Assembly (NCBI GenBank): GCA_035511515.1
Contig: DATKFG010000104.1
Span: 1 to 15,871, forward strand
DNA from: VBCK01 sp035511515
Lineage (GTDB): Bacteria > Pseudomonadota > Gammaproteobacteria > Burkholderiales > Burkholderiaceae_F
Reading direction: 5' to 3'
DNA length: 15,871 bases
Shown here: positions 1-8,265 of the stretch, one piece after another
Position numbering within the stretch: the stretch's first letter is position 1
Layout: the number at the start of each line of letters is the position of its first letter
Notes under the pieces: generated by a model
Told to the model about the DNA's origin: nothing
What the model saw: only the letters and a program-made list of their open reading frames with translations
Database searches by the model: none
Program-made: the position numbers and the translations under genes

Positions 1-1908
1 CAGGTTGTCGCGGCTGCGGGCGGTCAGCGGCTGCAGCCCCCAGTTGCGCTCGATGAATTTCAGGATCGAGGCGTGATCCCCGTAGCTGTGGACGACACGG
101 CCCCCGCGCGAGTGCGGCGAAACGACGATCAGCGGAATGCGCGGACCGTCGCCGAAGAAATCGAGCGGCAGGAACGAGCCCGAATCCCAGTATCCGCCAC
201 CTTCGTCGACGGTCACGATGAACGCCGTCTGCGCGAACAACTCGGGCCGGCTCTTTAGCTCCTCGTAAATCCGCGCCACCAGGGACTCGAACAGATCCAG
301 CTTGGAGCTTGCCGGGTGGCCGTCGTCGAAGCTGTCGGGCTTCACGTACGACACCGCCGGCAGGCTGCCCTGCTCCAGGTCGCTGAAGAAGACGGTCGCG
401 TCCTTGATGTGGGCGGCGCGTTGGACCGGGTCGCCCATGATCGATTTGGCGTAGCCGAACGGATTGCAGATGTCGCAGTAGAAGTAGCCGGGATAACCGA
501 CGAAGGTCTCGATCGGATCGGCGGTCCCGTTCGCGAACTTGACCGCGGCGTCGTAGCCGCCGCCGTAGTACGCCCAGCTGATCTGCTTCTCGTTGAGCGC
601 ATCGCCGATGGTCCGGATCGACGACGGCGGCACCAGCGACCCCGACGTCACGCCAGCATCGTTGATCACGCCATTGGGCTTATAGCCCGGCGACACATTG
701 TTGATCTGGTAGTACTTGCCGTTTTCGCACCGGGTCGCCGACTGGTCCGGGTGCCAGGGCAAGGTGGCCAGGTAGTCGTCGATCGCCTTGACCCAGGGCG
801 CGCTCGGATCGCAGGTCGTCCAGGCCTGGTCCCTGGTGAAGGCGATGGTGGTCGCGCTCTTCGGGGTCGGGTCGGCGATAGCGGACGCGGGCGGTTGCGT
901 GAGCGTGACACCGGACGCATTCGTATAGGACTGCCACCACATCGCGTCCCCGGTGCCGATGATCATGTGCTGCACGAACGTGCCACCCATTACCGGCTGA
1001 TGGTAGTTGTCGCTGATCGTGTACTCGTCGGCCAGCTGCTTCAATACCGGCGCGTCGCCCTTTTCGACGTTGTAGAACCCCATCGAGTTGCCCCCCGACC
1101 CATCGTTGCGGGCGACCCCGACATAGGGATACAGGTCGTTCAGGCAGCCCGCGGGATTTTCGGGCGTCGCGTTGCCCAGGCTGCAGTCCGATTGCTGCCA
1201 CATGTGGTAGAAGCGGTGCACCATGTCGCCGGTGTAGCTGTCATAGGGCAGCTTCTCGCCCCGCAGCGGGAAGGCGCTGTTCGGCAGCGCCCCGTAGTTG
1301 GCCACGCGCGTGTCGGTCTCGTAGCACCCCTGTGGAGGATAGGTGGGATAGGTCTTGGTCGAGGACACGTTGCAGATGTCCAAGCCGGTGGCGCCGGTGG
1401 TCAGCAGCAGCAGGTCCTTGCCCGGCAGCACCGGAGAAACCTCGTGCAGTTGAGCCGTGGTGAAGGTCGACCCATCCAGCGGCGCCGATGAATCGGCCGG
1501 GTCCAGCGTGATTTCGGCCAGGCTGTCGCCCACCGCCGGAATGTAGGCGGTATTGGGAGGTGGCAACGTGGCATACGGCGCCTTGTTCGACGCCGGCTGA
1601 AAAATGAAATACGACGACGGAATCGTGTTCAGAGAGAACTGCCCGGCCAGTTGAGCGTTTTTACCCGGGGAGCCGTCGCGCTCGACGATTCCTTTGGACA
1701 GTAGATTCGAGACGTGCTGGCCTTCCCGGGGCACGTAAACGCCGAAGATGTTGTCGAAGGTCCGGTTCTCGCCGATGAGCACGATCACGTGCTTGATGGG
1801 CGAGGCGGTCTTGATGTCGTTCTCTATGTCGGGCTCCGCGATGGCCGCCCCCGCCAGCAAGAGCGTCAAAGGCAGTGCGACCGGGATGTGTCGAAGGCGT
1901 ATCGTCAT
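1..1908 (-). CDS. Exported phosphoesterase, AcpA/phospholipase C family (3' end outside window)
   Basis: Family members hydrolyse phosphate mono- or diesters outside the cytoplasm; the substrate here cannot be read from the sequence. The frame stays open for 636 codons to the left edge, so the C-terminus is missing. Residues 1-24 form a signal peptide (hydrophobic LPLTLLLAGAAIA, likely cut after AIA); there is no twin arginine, so Sec export is likely. The family's N-terminal metal motif is GENRTFDN (E47, N48). VTVDEGGG carries the acidic pair D568/E569. T310 in MGGTFVQH sits where the family has its Ser/Thr nucleophile (assigned by analogy with AcpA and PlcH). A GDHASILKFIERNW block follows near residue 610. 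Several cysteines in the middle fit an exported, disulfide-bonded protein. A GGAGG lies 7 bases before the ATG and settles the start. Family certain; acid phosphatase versus phospholipase C open. Confidence 0.93.
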   Translation of the reverse strand, partial: MTIRLRHIPVALPLTLLLAGAAIAEPDIENDIKTASPIKHVIVLIGENRTFDNIFGVYVPREGQHVSNLLSKGIVERDGSPGKNAQLAGQFSLNTIPSSYFIFQPASNKAPYATLPPPNTAYIPAVGDSLAEITLDPADSSAPLDGSTFTTAQLHEVSPVLPGKDLLLLTTGATGLDICNVSSTKTYPTYPPQGCYETDTRVANYGALPNSAFPLRGEKLPYDSYTGDMVHRFYHMWQQSDCSLGNATPENPAGCLNDLYPYVGVARNDGSGGNSMGFYNVEKGDAPVLKQLADEYTISDNYHQPVMGGTFVQHMIIGTGDAMWWQSYTNASGVTLTQPPASAIADPTPKSATTIAFTRDQAWTTCDPSAPWVKAIDDYLATLPWHPDQSATRCENGKYYQINNVSPGYKPNGVINDAGVTSGSLVPPSSIRTIGDALNEKQISWAYYGGGYDAAVKFANGTADPIETFVGYPGYFYCDICNPFGYAKSIMGDPVQRAAHIKDATVFFSDLEQGSLPAVSYVKPDSFDDGHPASSKLDLFESLVARIYEELKSRPELFAQTAFIVTVDEGGGYWDSGSFLPLDFFGDGPRIPLIVVSPHSRGGRVVHSYGDHASILKFIERNWGLQPLTARSRDNL

Positions 1909-2269
1909 CTGAGCCCCTCCTGGACGTTGCAATGGATAGCGCGAAGGCTAGAAGCACTCTGTGACGCCTCGGTGAAGGCATAAGACGAAAGACCTGCGTC
2001 GGTGCAGGCCCTTTATTTGCTGGACCTAAATCTTCGCCGCTTGAGGGAGGCGGAATGAGGATGTCGGCGAAGGTGCTAAAGCTGGGCGAACACGGTTGCG
2101 GAGTATCACGTAGTCCATATGGTCGAAAGTTACGGTAGTCGTTTGTCAAGCGCCGCCGATTGAGGCCAATATCACGCGAGCATTCGCAGTCTTTGGCGTC
2201 TCATCGGTTTACCAAATTCGAGGGCCGAAGCATGTTGTGGTTCGATCGCGTTGCGTTCATAGTGCGGAC
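1909..2269. other. Intergenic region between divergent phosphoesterase and lipoprotein genes
   Basis: About 360 bases with no credible gene. It must hold the promoters of both flanking genes. On the minus strand a perfect TTGACA (2149-2144) resembles a -35 box, but no acceptable -10 box lies 16-18 bases downstream, so I do not call a promoter. A weak 5-bp hairpin (CCTGC, 6-base loop, GCAGG) sits at 1993-2008 in what would be the phosphoesterase leader. No Pho box was recognised. Confidence 0.5.
1916..1920 (-). promoter_or_regulatory. Ribosome binding site of the phosphoesterase
   Basis: Read on the minus strand this is GGAGG followed by a 7-base spacer and ATG at 1908. It is one of the few strong Shine-Dalgarno sites in the window and supports this start over any upstream extension of the frame. 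Confidence 0.75.
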
Positions 2270-2842
2270 ATGCCGACGACTCGATACGAACAGCAGGACC
2301 TGCGCGGAATCGGAGTGATCTGGGCACTGGCGGCGGCTTTGCTGGCGAGCGCGTGCGGAGGCGGATCGTCGGGCCCGGTAACTGAGCACAGCGGCGCAGT
2401 GACCGTGCAAGGCACCCCCGACGGCACCACATGCAGCGCTGCCAACGGCGTGGGAATCGCGGGCGATGCCGACGTCAACCATGTCGCCGTGACCTGCTCA
2501 GAGCAGCTCTATACGCTCAGCGGGGCCATCAGCGGTTTGACCCGCGCGGGCCTGGCGCTGGCCAACGGCGCCCATATTGTGCGTGTGGCCCCCAATGCGA
2601 CCAGCTTCACGTTGCCAGCCCCGTTGGCCCACACCAACCGGTACGCGGTGACCGTGGCCGCCCAGCCCGCGGGCCTGACCTGCTCGGTGAGAAACGGCTC
2701 GGGATCGATGCCGGCAAGCAATGTCACCAACGTCAGGGTGAAGTGTTTGGACACCGACACGGTTGACGGAACCGCTGGGGACTTGAACACGACAGGCCTG
2801 GTGCTGTTCCTGGGGCTGGCGCGGAGCACGCGCTTGCGTTGA
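2270..2842 (+). CDS. Small repeat-containing lipoprotein, probably frameshifted remnant
   Basis: Predicted 190-residue lipoprotein of unknown function. The N-terminus has charged residues, a hydrophobic stretch (GVIWALAAALLASA) and the lipidation cysteine C29, followed by a GGGSSG linker typical of Burkholderiales lipoproteins. Residues 42-77 and 125-160 align without gaps over 36 positions with 16 identities (pattern AVTV..xP.G.TCS..NG.G...V..V.V.C). The second copy is preceded by its normal first half (YTLSGAISGLTRAGLALANG, 81-100); the first copy lacks that half. Each copy holds two cysteines. The last 30 residues match nothing in the repeat and end in an arginine-rich tail, which fits a frameshift near the G-run at 2812-2815. 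The ATG at 2270 was chosen because it gives a normal lipoprotein signal; a GTG at 2237 is possible. No Shine-Dalgarno site is evident. Confidence 0.6.
   Translation: MPTTRYEQQDLRGIGVIWALAAALLASACGGGSSGPVTEHSGAVTVQGTPDGTTCSAANGVGIAGDADVNHVAVTCSEQLYTLSGAISGLTRAGLALANGAHIVRVAPNATSFTLPAPLAHTNRYAVTVAAQPAGLTCSVRNGSGSMPASNVTNVRVKCLDTDTVDGTAGDLNTTGLVLFLGLARSTRLR
2393..2500 (+). repeat. Protein-level repeat, copy 1 (second half of the unit only)
   Basis: Encodes lipoprotein residues 42-77. It aligns gap-free with the stretch encoded at 2642-2749, with 16 of 36 residues identical. The first half of this unit is missing; it starts just after the lipoprotein linker. Confidence 0.7.
2642..2749 (+). repeat. 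Protein-level repeat, copy 2 (second half of a complete unit)
   Basis: Encodes lipoprotein residues 125-160, starting YAVTVAAQPAGLTCS. The full unit begins near residue 79 (base 2504) and is about 80 residues long. Units of this kind occur in tandem in large exported Burkholderiales proteins (from memory of such sequences). Confidence 0.7.
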
Positions 2843-2928
2843 AACGCAGCGTTCCGAACGATCCCGGATCCGCCTGGGGTCGCCTCTGGGCAGTCGCACT
2901 CGAGGCCCCGTCACGCCGCGGCCGATAG
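2815..2928 (+). pseudogene. Possible out-of-frame continuation of the lipoprotein (RCC1-like fragment)
   Basis: Adding one G to the GGGG run at 2812-2815 would carry the lipoprotein frame on for 37 residues to a TAG at 2926-2928. The new residues begin AGAEHALALK and later contain SAWGRLWAVAL. That resembles the start of an RCC1-type propeller repeat (usual pattern: AAG, His, ALA or SLALK, a DG turn, then VWAWG). The resemblance is short and was judged by eye, so it is suggestive only. The RCC1 fit breaks off after about 25 residues, which would need a further deletion. Confidence 0.3.
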
Positions 2929-2968
2929 TATCGATTGCGGTCACGGCGAAATTCGGCGATGCTAGTCA

Positions 2969-3514
2969 ATGCACATGGAGCACCAGGGAGTCATCGACTT
3001 CTGGTTTGTTCAACTCAAGCCGGCACAATGGTGGCGTGACGACTCCGACCTCGATCACGTGATTGCCGACAGATTCGGCGCCGTACATGCACGCGCCCTG
3101 CGCGGCGAGTTGTACCAATGGCGCCTGCAACCGCTCGGACGGCTCGCCGAAATCATCGTTTTGGATCAGTTTTCGCGCAACATCTACCGGGGCACCGCAC
3201 AAGCATACGCAGCCGATCCGATGGCTCTGGCATTGGCACAGGAAGCCGTTGCAGCCAATGCCGCAGCGACTCTTGAACCACACCACAAGGCGTTTCTTTA
3301 CATGCCCTACATGCACAGTGAATCCCGCGAGATTCACGAGATTGCGGTTCGGCTGTTTTCCGAGTTCGGCCTCGAAGCAAGTCTGGACTCAGAATTGAGG
3401 CACAAGGCGATCATCGACCGTTTCGGACGCTACCCGCACCGCAACTCGATACTGGGACGGATTTCAAGCCAGCAAGAGGGCGAATTTCTGAAAAACCCCA
3501 GACCCTCGTTCTAG
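2969..3514 (+). CDS. DUF924 family protein
   Basis: A full-length member (181 residues) of the DUF924 family, whose biochemical role is unknown; family members have an all-helical, TPR-like fold and are predicted cytoplasmic. The conserved blocks appear in order: FWF near residue 11, WWR near 21, VIADRFGAVH (31-40), LDQFSRNIYRG (65-75), MPYMHSESREIHE (112-124), RFGRYPHRNSILGRIS (151-166) and a terminal EFLKNPRPSF. Nothing is missing and the frame is intact, so the gene looks functional. The ATG at 2969 lacks a good ribosome binding site; the ATG at 2975 is an equal alternative. Base composition is lower in GC than the right half of the window: 53-55% in two 60-base lines counted by hand, against about 68% in a secD line. 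The stop lies 17 bases from that of the convergent regulator. Confidence 0.9.
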   Translation: MHMEHQGVIDFWFVQLKPAQWWRDDSDLDHVIADRFGAVHARALRGELYQWRLQPLGRLAEIIVLDQFSRNIYRGTAQAYAADPMALALAQEAVAANAAATLEPHHKAFLYMPYMHSESREIHEIAVRLFSEFGLEASLDSELRHKAIIDRFGRYPHRNSILGRISSQQEGEFLKNPRPSF

Positions 3515-3531
3515 CGGATTTCGCCGTCCGG

Positions 3532-5043
3532 TCATTGCGGCATACCGGCCAGCCGAAGGCATTCGGCCAGGTGTGCGCTATCGGCAGCATCCCTGAAGGG
3601 TACCTTGGCGACGAGCCTGTCGACCGTGGCGTCGGGCCGAAGCACCAGGCACCGCGCTACCAATTCCCGCGCGCGTTGCGCATGCCCGAGTTTCGCGCAG
3701 CAAGCCGCCAGCATCGAATGCGCCCGCAGCGAACTGTCCGACATTCCCCGCTCGAAATCCGGCAAGGCATCCGCGTAGCGGCGTAACACGAATTGGGCGA
3801 AGCCGAGCGCGCGCCAATACCAGCGAGGCCCGAAATACGGGTCCGCACGGCGCGCGTCGCGCAGCATCTCGAGGCCTTCTTCGGCGCGCCCGATATGGCA
3901 GAGGACGGACCCGAGATCTGCCCGGTTCCACTGGTTGGCGGGATTGATTTCGACGCCGCGCGCCGTGTGGTGCAGCGCGAGATCGAACAAATGCCGATCC
4001 AGATACAACTGTCCCAGGATCGTCTGGCAGGTGCTCTCGTCTTCGGCCAGTTCGACGCCGCGCTGCGCCAACGCGAATGCCCGGTCGAGGGCCTCGCGCG
4101 ATCCTGAAAGGTCGTTGTCCCATTCCCTTCCAGCCAAGGCGGCCAGCAGGCTGTAAGGCAAGCCGTATTCGGGGTCGATCTCGATCGCGCGCTCGAAGGC
4201 GCGCTTCGCCTCCGCGGCCGAAGCAGCGTCGTCCCAGGCGAGCGCGTTGCCACGCAGCATTTCATCGTAGGCATCCAGGCTGGACGGGGGTTTGCGGCGA
4301 GCGCGATCGGCTCCGCTCGCCTGCACGCGACCGACCAAGGTTCCGACAATGGTTTGCACGACCTCGTCCTGCACCGCGAACAGATCCGCCCCCGGACGAT
4401 CGAACCGTTCGCCCCAGACCTGTTTTCCGCTCTCGGCATCGATCAGCTGGGTGGTAACCCGGACGCGCTCCCCCATCCGGCGCACGCTGCCCTCGACGAG
4501 GAAGCGAACGCCCAGCTCGCGACCGATCCGTTGCGTGTCGACCGCCTGACCCTTGAAGCGGAAGGTCGAGTTGCGCGAAGTCACCGTCAACGACCGCCAT
4601 CGTGACAGCTCGGTGATGATGTCCTCGGTCATGCCATCGGCAAAGTATTCCTTGCCGGGGTCGCCCTCCATGTTCAAGAACGGCAACACGGCGATCGAAG
4701 ACGGCGCCTGGCTGGAAGCGACCGCCAACGACGACGACTCTTCGTGCACACCGAGCGTCGCGGCGAAGCGATACCCGCGCCCGGCAACGGTGGCGATCGT
4801 TTGCGCTCCGAGGACCTTGCGCAGGGTGCTGATCTGGACCTGAAGGTTGTTCTCTTCCACCACGAGCCCAGGCCAGACCACGTCGAGCAACTCGTCTTTG
4901 GTGACCAGTCGTTCACGCCGCTCGATCAGGGCGAGCAGGATATCCAGCGCCCTCGCGCCCAATGCCACGGGTTGCCCGTCGCCCAGCAGTTGCCGGGTCG
5001 CCGAATCCAGCTCGAAGCGGCCAAAGCGGTAACGCATGGTCAT
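3532..5043 (-). CDS. Winged-helix regulator with TolB-like domain and TPRs
   Basis: Predicted transcription regulator of 503 residues. Residues 5-95 form an OmpR/CadC-type winged helix: LGARALDILLALIERR, then KDELLDVVWPGLVVEENNLQ, then the recognition region ISTLRKVLGA and a wing ending VAGRGYRFAA. Residues 116-235 match the TolB/FlgO-like domain often found in this architecture (SIAVLPFLNMEGDPGKEYFA, FLVEGSVRR, WGERFDR). From about 265 to 490 there are tetratricopeptide repeats (for example AKRAFERAIEIDPEYGLPYS). Unlike CadC, no membrane helix separates the DNA-binding and sensor parts; residues 96-115 are a Ser/Ala-rich linker, so the protein should be cytosolic. The ATG at 5043 has no clear ribosome binding site and an ATG two codons in is possible. 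The inducer is unknown; the HdeD-like gene upstream on the same strand is a plausible target or operon partner. Confidence 0.88.
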   Translation of the reverse strand: MTMRYRFGRFELDSATRQLLGDGQPVALGARALDILLALIERRERLVTKDELLDVVWPGLVVEENNLQVQISTLRKVLGAQTIATVAGRGYRFAATLGVHEESSSLAVASSQAPSSIAVLPFLNMEGDPGKEYFADGMTEDIITELSRWRSLTVTSRNSTFRFKGQAVDTQRIGRELGVRFLVEGSVRRMGERVRVTTQLIDAESGKQVWGERFDRPGADLFAVQDEVVQTIVGTLVGRVQASGADRARRKPPSSLDAYDEMLRGNALAWDDAASAAEAKRAFERAIEIDPEYGLPYSLLAALAGREWDNDLSGSREALDRAFALAQRGVELAEDESTCQTILGQLYLDRHLFDLALHHTARGVEINPANQWNRADLGSVLCHIGRAEEGLEMLRDARRADPYFGPRWYWRALGFAQFVLRRYADALPDFERGMSDSSLRAHSMLAACCAKLGHAQRARELVARCLVLRPDATVDRLVAKVPFRDAADSAHLAECLRLAGMPQ

Positions 5044-5174
5044 CGTGTTCGCAGGCAGCCCAACGCCAATGCGGCCAATCTACCCCAAGGGGGCGCGCGG
5101 CGTTGTCCGCGCCTGCGACCTGCTTCGGCGCGAACCCGATGATGGCGAGACGTTTCAGTTCACCGTGCCGCCCG

Positions 5175-5206
5175 GCAGGTCCCAGGCAAGCCCCGTTCGG
5201 ACCTGC
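5175..5206. repeat. Inverted repeat, 8-bp perfect arms
   Basis: GCAGGTCC (5175-5182) is the exact reverse complement of GGACCTGC (5199-5206), with 16 bases between. It lies just after the HdeD-like stop and about 130 bases before the regulator start, both read on the minus strand. It could be a weak terminator or attenuator between the two genes, or an operator. No T-run follows on either strand, so it is not called a terminator. Confidence 0.45.
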
Positions 5207-5222
5207 TGAGGCGCGCCTGGAT

Positions 5223-5804
5223 TCACCCTTTGCGCGTGGCCGTTTCGAAGTCTCCGAGCCGGCCCGTGCTCGATCCCCATTTGCGAGCCTGCCAGGCCAG
5301 CGCGAGCAACAGCACACCCGTGAGGACCGCGTACAAGCTGATCAACCACACGAGCGCCAGCGCGCCCGCACCGGGGAAAAGCAGCACGAGCACGCCAAAG
5401 ACGATTGCGGCGACCCCGTTCAGTATCAGCAGCCACTCGTGCCGAAGCACCTTGCGCAACCGGATCGCAACGACGATGTCCAAAATGCCGGTGACCAGCG
5501 CGTTCGCTCCGATCAGCAAAACGAGCACCAGGGCCGTCAGGCCGGGATAGAAAATCGCGCCGATGCCGGCGGCGACGCTGACGATGCCCCACAGCAGAAT
5601 CAACCACCAGCCCCCATCGTGCTGCCGGTGCTTCACGGCGCCCGCGATCACCACGGCGCCTCCGATGACCGCGTAGGCGGCAAACAGCGCAACCAGCCAC
5701 AGCAGCGTCAGTCCCGGCCACAGGATGGCCAGCACGCCGAAGATCAGCGCCACGGCTCCTCGCCAGGCGAACATCCACCACGAACGCATCAGCAAGTCTT
5801 TCAC
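5223..5804 (-). CDS. HdeD-family (DUF308) six-helix membrane protein
   Basis: A 193-residue inner membrane protein of the HdeD/DUF308 family. E. coli HdeD is linked to acid resistance at high cell density; the molecular activity is not known. The sequence is almost entirely hydrophobic, with six predicted helices in three pairs. Each pair contains the same aromatic-Pro-Gly turn: WPG at 29-31, YPG at 86-88 and FPG at 143-145, exactly 57 residues apart. Cytoplasmic-type loops carry the charges (KHRQHDGG near 58-65, RLRKVLRHE near 115-123), and a short polar tail follows the last helix. The start is GTG at 5804, supported by GAGGTG five bases upstream. The regulator gene follows on the same strand after 179 bases, so co-transcription is possible. 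Upstream, queA is divergent. Confidence 0.88.
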   Translation of the reverse strand: MKDLLMRSWWMFAWRGAVALIFGVLAILWPGLTLLWLVALFAAYAVIGGAVVIAGAVKHRQHDGGWWLILLWGIVSVAAGIGAIFYPGLTALVLVLLIGANALVTGILDIVVAIRLRKVLRHEWLLILNGVAAIVFGVLVLLFPGAGALALVWLISLYAVLTGVLLLALAWQARKWGSSTGRLGDFETATRKG

Positions 5805-5815
5805 GAGGTCACCTC
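5805..5815 (-). promoter_or_regulatory. Ribosome binding site of the HdeD-like gene inside a palindrome
   Basis: On the minus strand this reads GAGGTGACCTC directly before the GTG start. The GAGGTG part is a good Shine-Dalgarno site. The 11 bases form a perfect palindrome around one central base, so the site might also bind a protein; as an RNA hairpin the loop would be too small. Confidence 0.55.
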
Positions 5816-5845
5816 ACCGTTCAGGCTTCGTAGTTGAACTCGGAC

Positions 5846-5896
5846 GTAGCCCAAGCTACACCGAGCCGCCGCGCGGCGGCTAGCCCGCAATGCGGG
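5846..5896. repeat. Cluster of three adjacent inverted repeats upstream of queA
   Basis: Three perfect inverted repeats lie side by side. GTAGC-CCAA-GCTAC spans 5846-5859. The 18-base perfect palindrome AGCCGCCGCGCGGCGGCT spans 5864-5881. CCCGC-AAT-GCGGG spans 5884-5896. The cluster sits in the divergent gap between the HdeD-like gene and queA. It could be a remnant of a repetitive extragenic palindrome, a paired operator, or structure in a leader RNA. No poly-T run adjoins it on either strand. Confidence 0.6.
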
Positions 5897-6037
5897 GTCC
5901 TGCTATCCCGTCGCGCTCGTATCGAGTCCTTATCCCCATCACGGATGCGATCGTCGAGATCGACTACCGCATCGGCGATATCATGCCGGCCTGATCGGTG
6001 CTGAGCCCTGCGCAGCGCAGCTGGCAGGCCCGATCGG

Positions 6038-7074
<1,037 letters not shown>

Positions 7075-7078
<4 letters not shown>

Positions 7079-8265
7079 TGCGCTTCGAGCTGCTTGCGCA
7101 CGACGGCCAGGCGCGCGCCGGATCGCTGCAGCTGCCGCATGGCGAGGTCGCCACGCCCGCTTTCATGCCGGTTGGCACCTATGGAGCGGTCAAGTCGCTG
7201 GCACCGTCCGATCTGCGCGAAGTGGGCGCGCAGATCGTGCTGGGCAACACCTACCATCTGTGGCTGCGGCCGGGCCTGCAGGTCATCGGCGCCCATGGCG
7301 GACTGCACCGCTTCACCGGGTGGGATGGACCGATCCTGACCGATTCGGGCGGCTTTCAGGTCTTCTCTCTCGGGGCGCTGCGCCAGATCAGCGAGGACGG
7401 CGCGCGCTTCCGCTCGCCAATCAACGGCGATGCGATGCTGCTCACGCCGGAGGAGTCGATCCGCATTCAGCACGTGCTCGATTCGGACATCGCGATGGTG
7501 TTCGACGAATGCACGCCGTACTGGATCCAGTCCGCAGGGCAGTCGCGGCCGGCCAGCGAGCGCGAGGCGAGCGACTCGATGCAGCTGTCGCTGCGGTGGG
7601 CGCGCCGCTGCCGCGACGAGCTCGACCGGCTGGGCCCGTCCAGGGCCCTGTTCGGCATCGTCCAGGGCGGCATGTTCGAGGCGCTGCGCGAGGAGTCGGC
7701 CGCCGGCCTGCGCGCGATCGGATTCGACGGCTATGCGATCGGCGGTCTGTCGGTCGGCGAGCCCAAGGAGCGGATGCTGGCGATCATGCGGCACGCGGCG
7801 CAGCACCTGCCGCAGCAGGCCCCGCGCTACCTGATGGGCGTGGGAACGCCCGAGGACCTGCTGGCCGCGGTGGGGGCGGGAATCGACCTGTTCGACTGCG
7901 TGCTGCCGACCCGCAACGCGCGCAACGGGTGGCTGTTCACGCGGCACGGCGACGTGAAGATCCGCAACGCGCGCTACCGCGATGACACCTCGCCCTTGGA
8001 CCCGCTGTGCGCCTGCGCGACCTGCCGCCAATTCAGCCGGGCCTACCTGCACCACCTGCAGCGGATCAACGAGATGCTCGGCGCGCGGCTGAACACGATC
8101 CACAACCTTCACTACTACCTGGACTTGATGGAGCGCGCCCGCGCTTCGATCCGCCAGGGCTCCTTCGAGGCGTTTGCCCGCTCAGAGCTGGCCGGCCGCG
8201 CCGCGGCCCGGGACGGGCAGGCGGGTGGCTATACTAACGGGTTGAATTCGCCGGAGCATTCGTAA
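7075..8265 (+). CDS. tgt: tRNA-guanine transglycosylase
   Basis: Tgt exchanges guanine at position 34 of tRNAs for Asp, Asn, His and Tyr with preQ1, which QueA then modifies. Visible signatures: FMPVGTYGAVK (30-40), GNTYHLWLRPG (57-67), ILTDSGGFQVFS (87-98) with catalytic D90, FDECTPY (143-149), GGLSVGEPK (223-231), the nucleophile D274 in LFDCVLPTRNARNG, and the zinc site C312, C314, C317 (CACATC) with H343 in NTIHNLHYY. All catalytic and zinc residues are present. The gene opens with ATGATG; the first ATG overlaps the queA stop as ATGA, and the second (7078) is equally possible. At 396 residues it is about 20 longer than E. coli Tgt (375), mostly from a low-complexity tail after residue 375. 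The stop overlaps the yajC start as TAATG. Confidence 0.97.
8230..8256 (+). promoter_or_regulatory. Possible yajC promoter element and ribosome binding site within the tgt end
   Basis: TATACT at 8230-8235 matches the -10 consensus at 5 of 6 bases, but no -35 box lies at the right distance. GGAG at 8253-8256 is 8 bases before the yajC ATG and is a credible ribosome binding site. Together they suggest that the tgt tail is read across sequence that also serves yajC. Confidence 0.35.

Noticed and set aside
316..1491. Long plus-strand open frame (391 codons) opposite the phosphoesterase
   Set aside because: The minus strand encodes clear phosphoesterase motifs across the same bases. The plus frame is Arg/Val/Gly-rich with no recognisable domain, as expected for a shadow frame in high-GC DNA.
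1993..2008. Small hairpin followed by a short T-rich stretch
   Set aside because: The stem is only 5 bp and the following bases (CCCTTTATTT) are not a T-run. It would also sit in front of, not behind, both neighbouring genes.
1661..2149. 162-codon minus-strand frame extending upstream of the phosphoesterase
   Set aside because: Most of it is a shifted reading of the phosphoesterase start. The upstream part has no motif and no ribosome binding site.
2144..2149. Perfect TTGACA on the minus strand upstream of the phosphoesterase
   Set aside because: No -10 match lies 16-18 bases downstream (the bases there read TCGACC), so a lone hexamer is not enough to call a promoter.
5980..5995. Near-palindrome ATCATGCCGGCCTGAT before queA
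   Set aside because: It is imperfect (one mismatched pair) and GC-rich cores of this kind are common here. No promoter could be placed around it.
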